Assembly: GCA_024305405.1 (NCBI GenBank)
Contig: JAKNDB010000068.1
Coordinates: 4,340,501-4,404,500 of the forward strand
From: Dirofilaria immitis
Taxonomy: Eukaryota > Nematoda > Chromadorea > Rhabditida > Onchocercidae
DNA: 64,000 nucleotides
Direction: 5' to 3'
Below the pieces are notes generated by a model. It ran no database searches and was not told the origin of the DNA. It worked only from the letters and a program-made list of their open reading frames with translations. Shown here one piece after another: positions 63,159 to 64,000 of the stretch; the stretch's first letter is position 1, and each line of letters starts with the position of its first letter. The translations under genes were made by a program, and so were the position numbers.

Positions 63159-64000
63159 CTTTATTTTTCGTATTATTAAATGATTAGAATACACTATGAA
63201 AGTTTGCATTTTATTGAAATTTGTTGCAAAAATTCTGATAAAATACGCAATTTGATAAATATCACATAGGTGATAAGGTATTCATCATTTGTATGTATAT
63301 ATCAATTCATTTCTATTTGATGATTCACTCTTTTTATCATTTCATTAGTTAAGGTAATTATAACAAAAAAAGTTGAAATTTATTTTGACTCAATTTCAAT
63401 ATTGATTTTAAATTTCTTTTAGATTTCTTAGTTGTGTCACTAATCTTTAATTGCATTAATTTTCATTAAAGACATCATTAGATATGTTTTGTTAAGCATA
63501 TAGAGCCATTTCTTGATTTAACACCAAAAGATTGAATCATTGAATAATTACACAGTAATGAAATGATAAAAGAGTGAATCATCAAATAGAAATAAATTGA
63601 TATATACATATGATTTGTGTAATATTTGATTTGTGATATATTCGTGATATCAGAAATCAGTTAACGGCAGAAAGTGACGTGGCTTAATTTATCACATTGT
63701 ATTTTTGACGATTTCATATCCTCGTGATATTAGAAATCATTTACGGTAAAATGACATGATTTAAGTTTACTTCATCATATGCTTTCAGGTGAATATTGTT
63801 TAAGGATTGAAAAATCTTTCTAGCTTAATAAAATAAAAACTAAAACAAATTGCACGAAGAATTTCCACAATCATTCACATCAATTATTTCGCCCATGTTG
63901 ATCATTTTTACTAAATTTTATATCAATAAATAATATCTGAAAACTTTTTTGATCTGATTAAATTACATCAAAAAAATTATTCGAAAGTTCTTTTAATTTT
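63159..64000. other. Right-end AT-rich sequence
   Basis: No coding signal. A loosely repeated segment occurs twice (about 63655-63685 and 63729-63755: TATTAGAAATCA or TATCAGAAATCA followed by GTTAACGG or TTTACGG), suggesting an old local duplication. Confidence 0.35.

Noticed and set aside
62916..63209. Long repetitive open frames on both strands over the minisatellite
   Set aside because: The 18-bp unit is a multiple of three, so any stop-free frame stays open. There is no start context, splice signal or composition supporting a protein.

Overview
The window reads as a nematode nuclear genome, most probably a filarial worm. It is very AT-rich (roughly 70% or more by eye). Introns are short to medium with TTTCAG or TTTTAG acceptors, genes are sparse, and the protein families are animal ones. 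The species cannot be fixed from the sequence alone.

Layout, left to right. (1) 85-520, minus: two exons of a Cys-loop ligand-gated ion channel whose remainder lies off the left edge. (2) 3942-8150, plus: a ten-exon NEDD8-activating enzyme E1 regulatory subunit (NAE1/ula-1). (3) 8814-9151, minus: a two-exon gene for a 68-residue putative secreted peptide that I do not recognise. (4) 9.2-19.1 kb: an AT-rich stretch with no supported gene. (5) 19138-28227, plus: a 13-exon voltage-gated K+ channel with a complete T1 zinc motif and an altered S6 hinge. (6) 29767-31963, minus: a six-exon tetraspanin. (7) 33377-40320, minus: a TNNI3K-type ankyrin-repeat kinase of about 20 exons. (8) 41582-42539, plus: a small four-finger C2H2 protein. 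(9) 42.5-50.1 kb: mostly gene-free. (10) 50107-55392, minus: a DNA-binding-like protein with two copies of a zeste/Myb-SANT-like domain, 5' end not found. (11) 56.9-61.9 kb: a dense cluster of simple repeats. (12) a tRNA-Leu(CAG) at 62659-62742 followed by an 18-bp minisatellite.

Exons were joined by hand from open frames, splice sites and phase. For several genes the joined length closes on a multiple of three only if one base is restored to a short homopolymer. I count about ten such one-base contractions across six genes. The simplest reading is sequencing error in the assembly rather than gene decay. One further lesion, an in-frame TGA in the TNNI3K kinase domain, is a substitution and is not explained that way.

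The genes look unrelated in function: ubiquitin-like modifier activation, membrane excitability, membrane scaffolding, signalling and transcription. There is no sign of an operon. I found no CRISPR array, intact transposon or obvious new multi-gene system. The most novel-looking items are the small secreted peptide gene, the tandem zeste-like protein and the K+ channel with a changed S6 motif.
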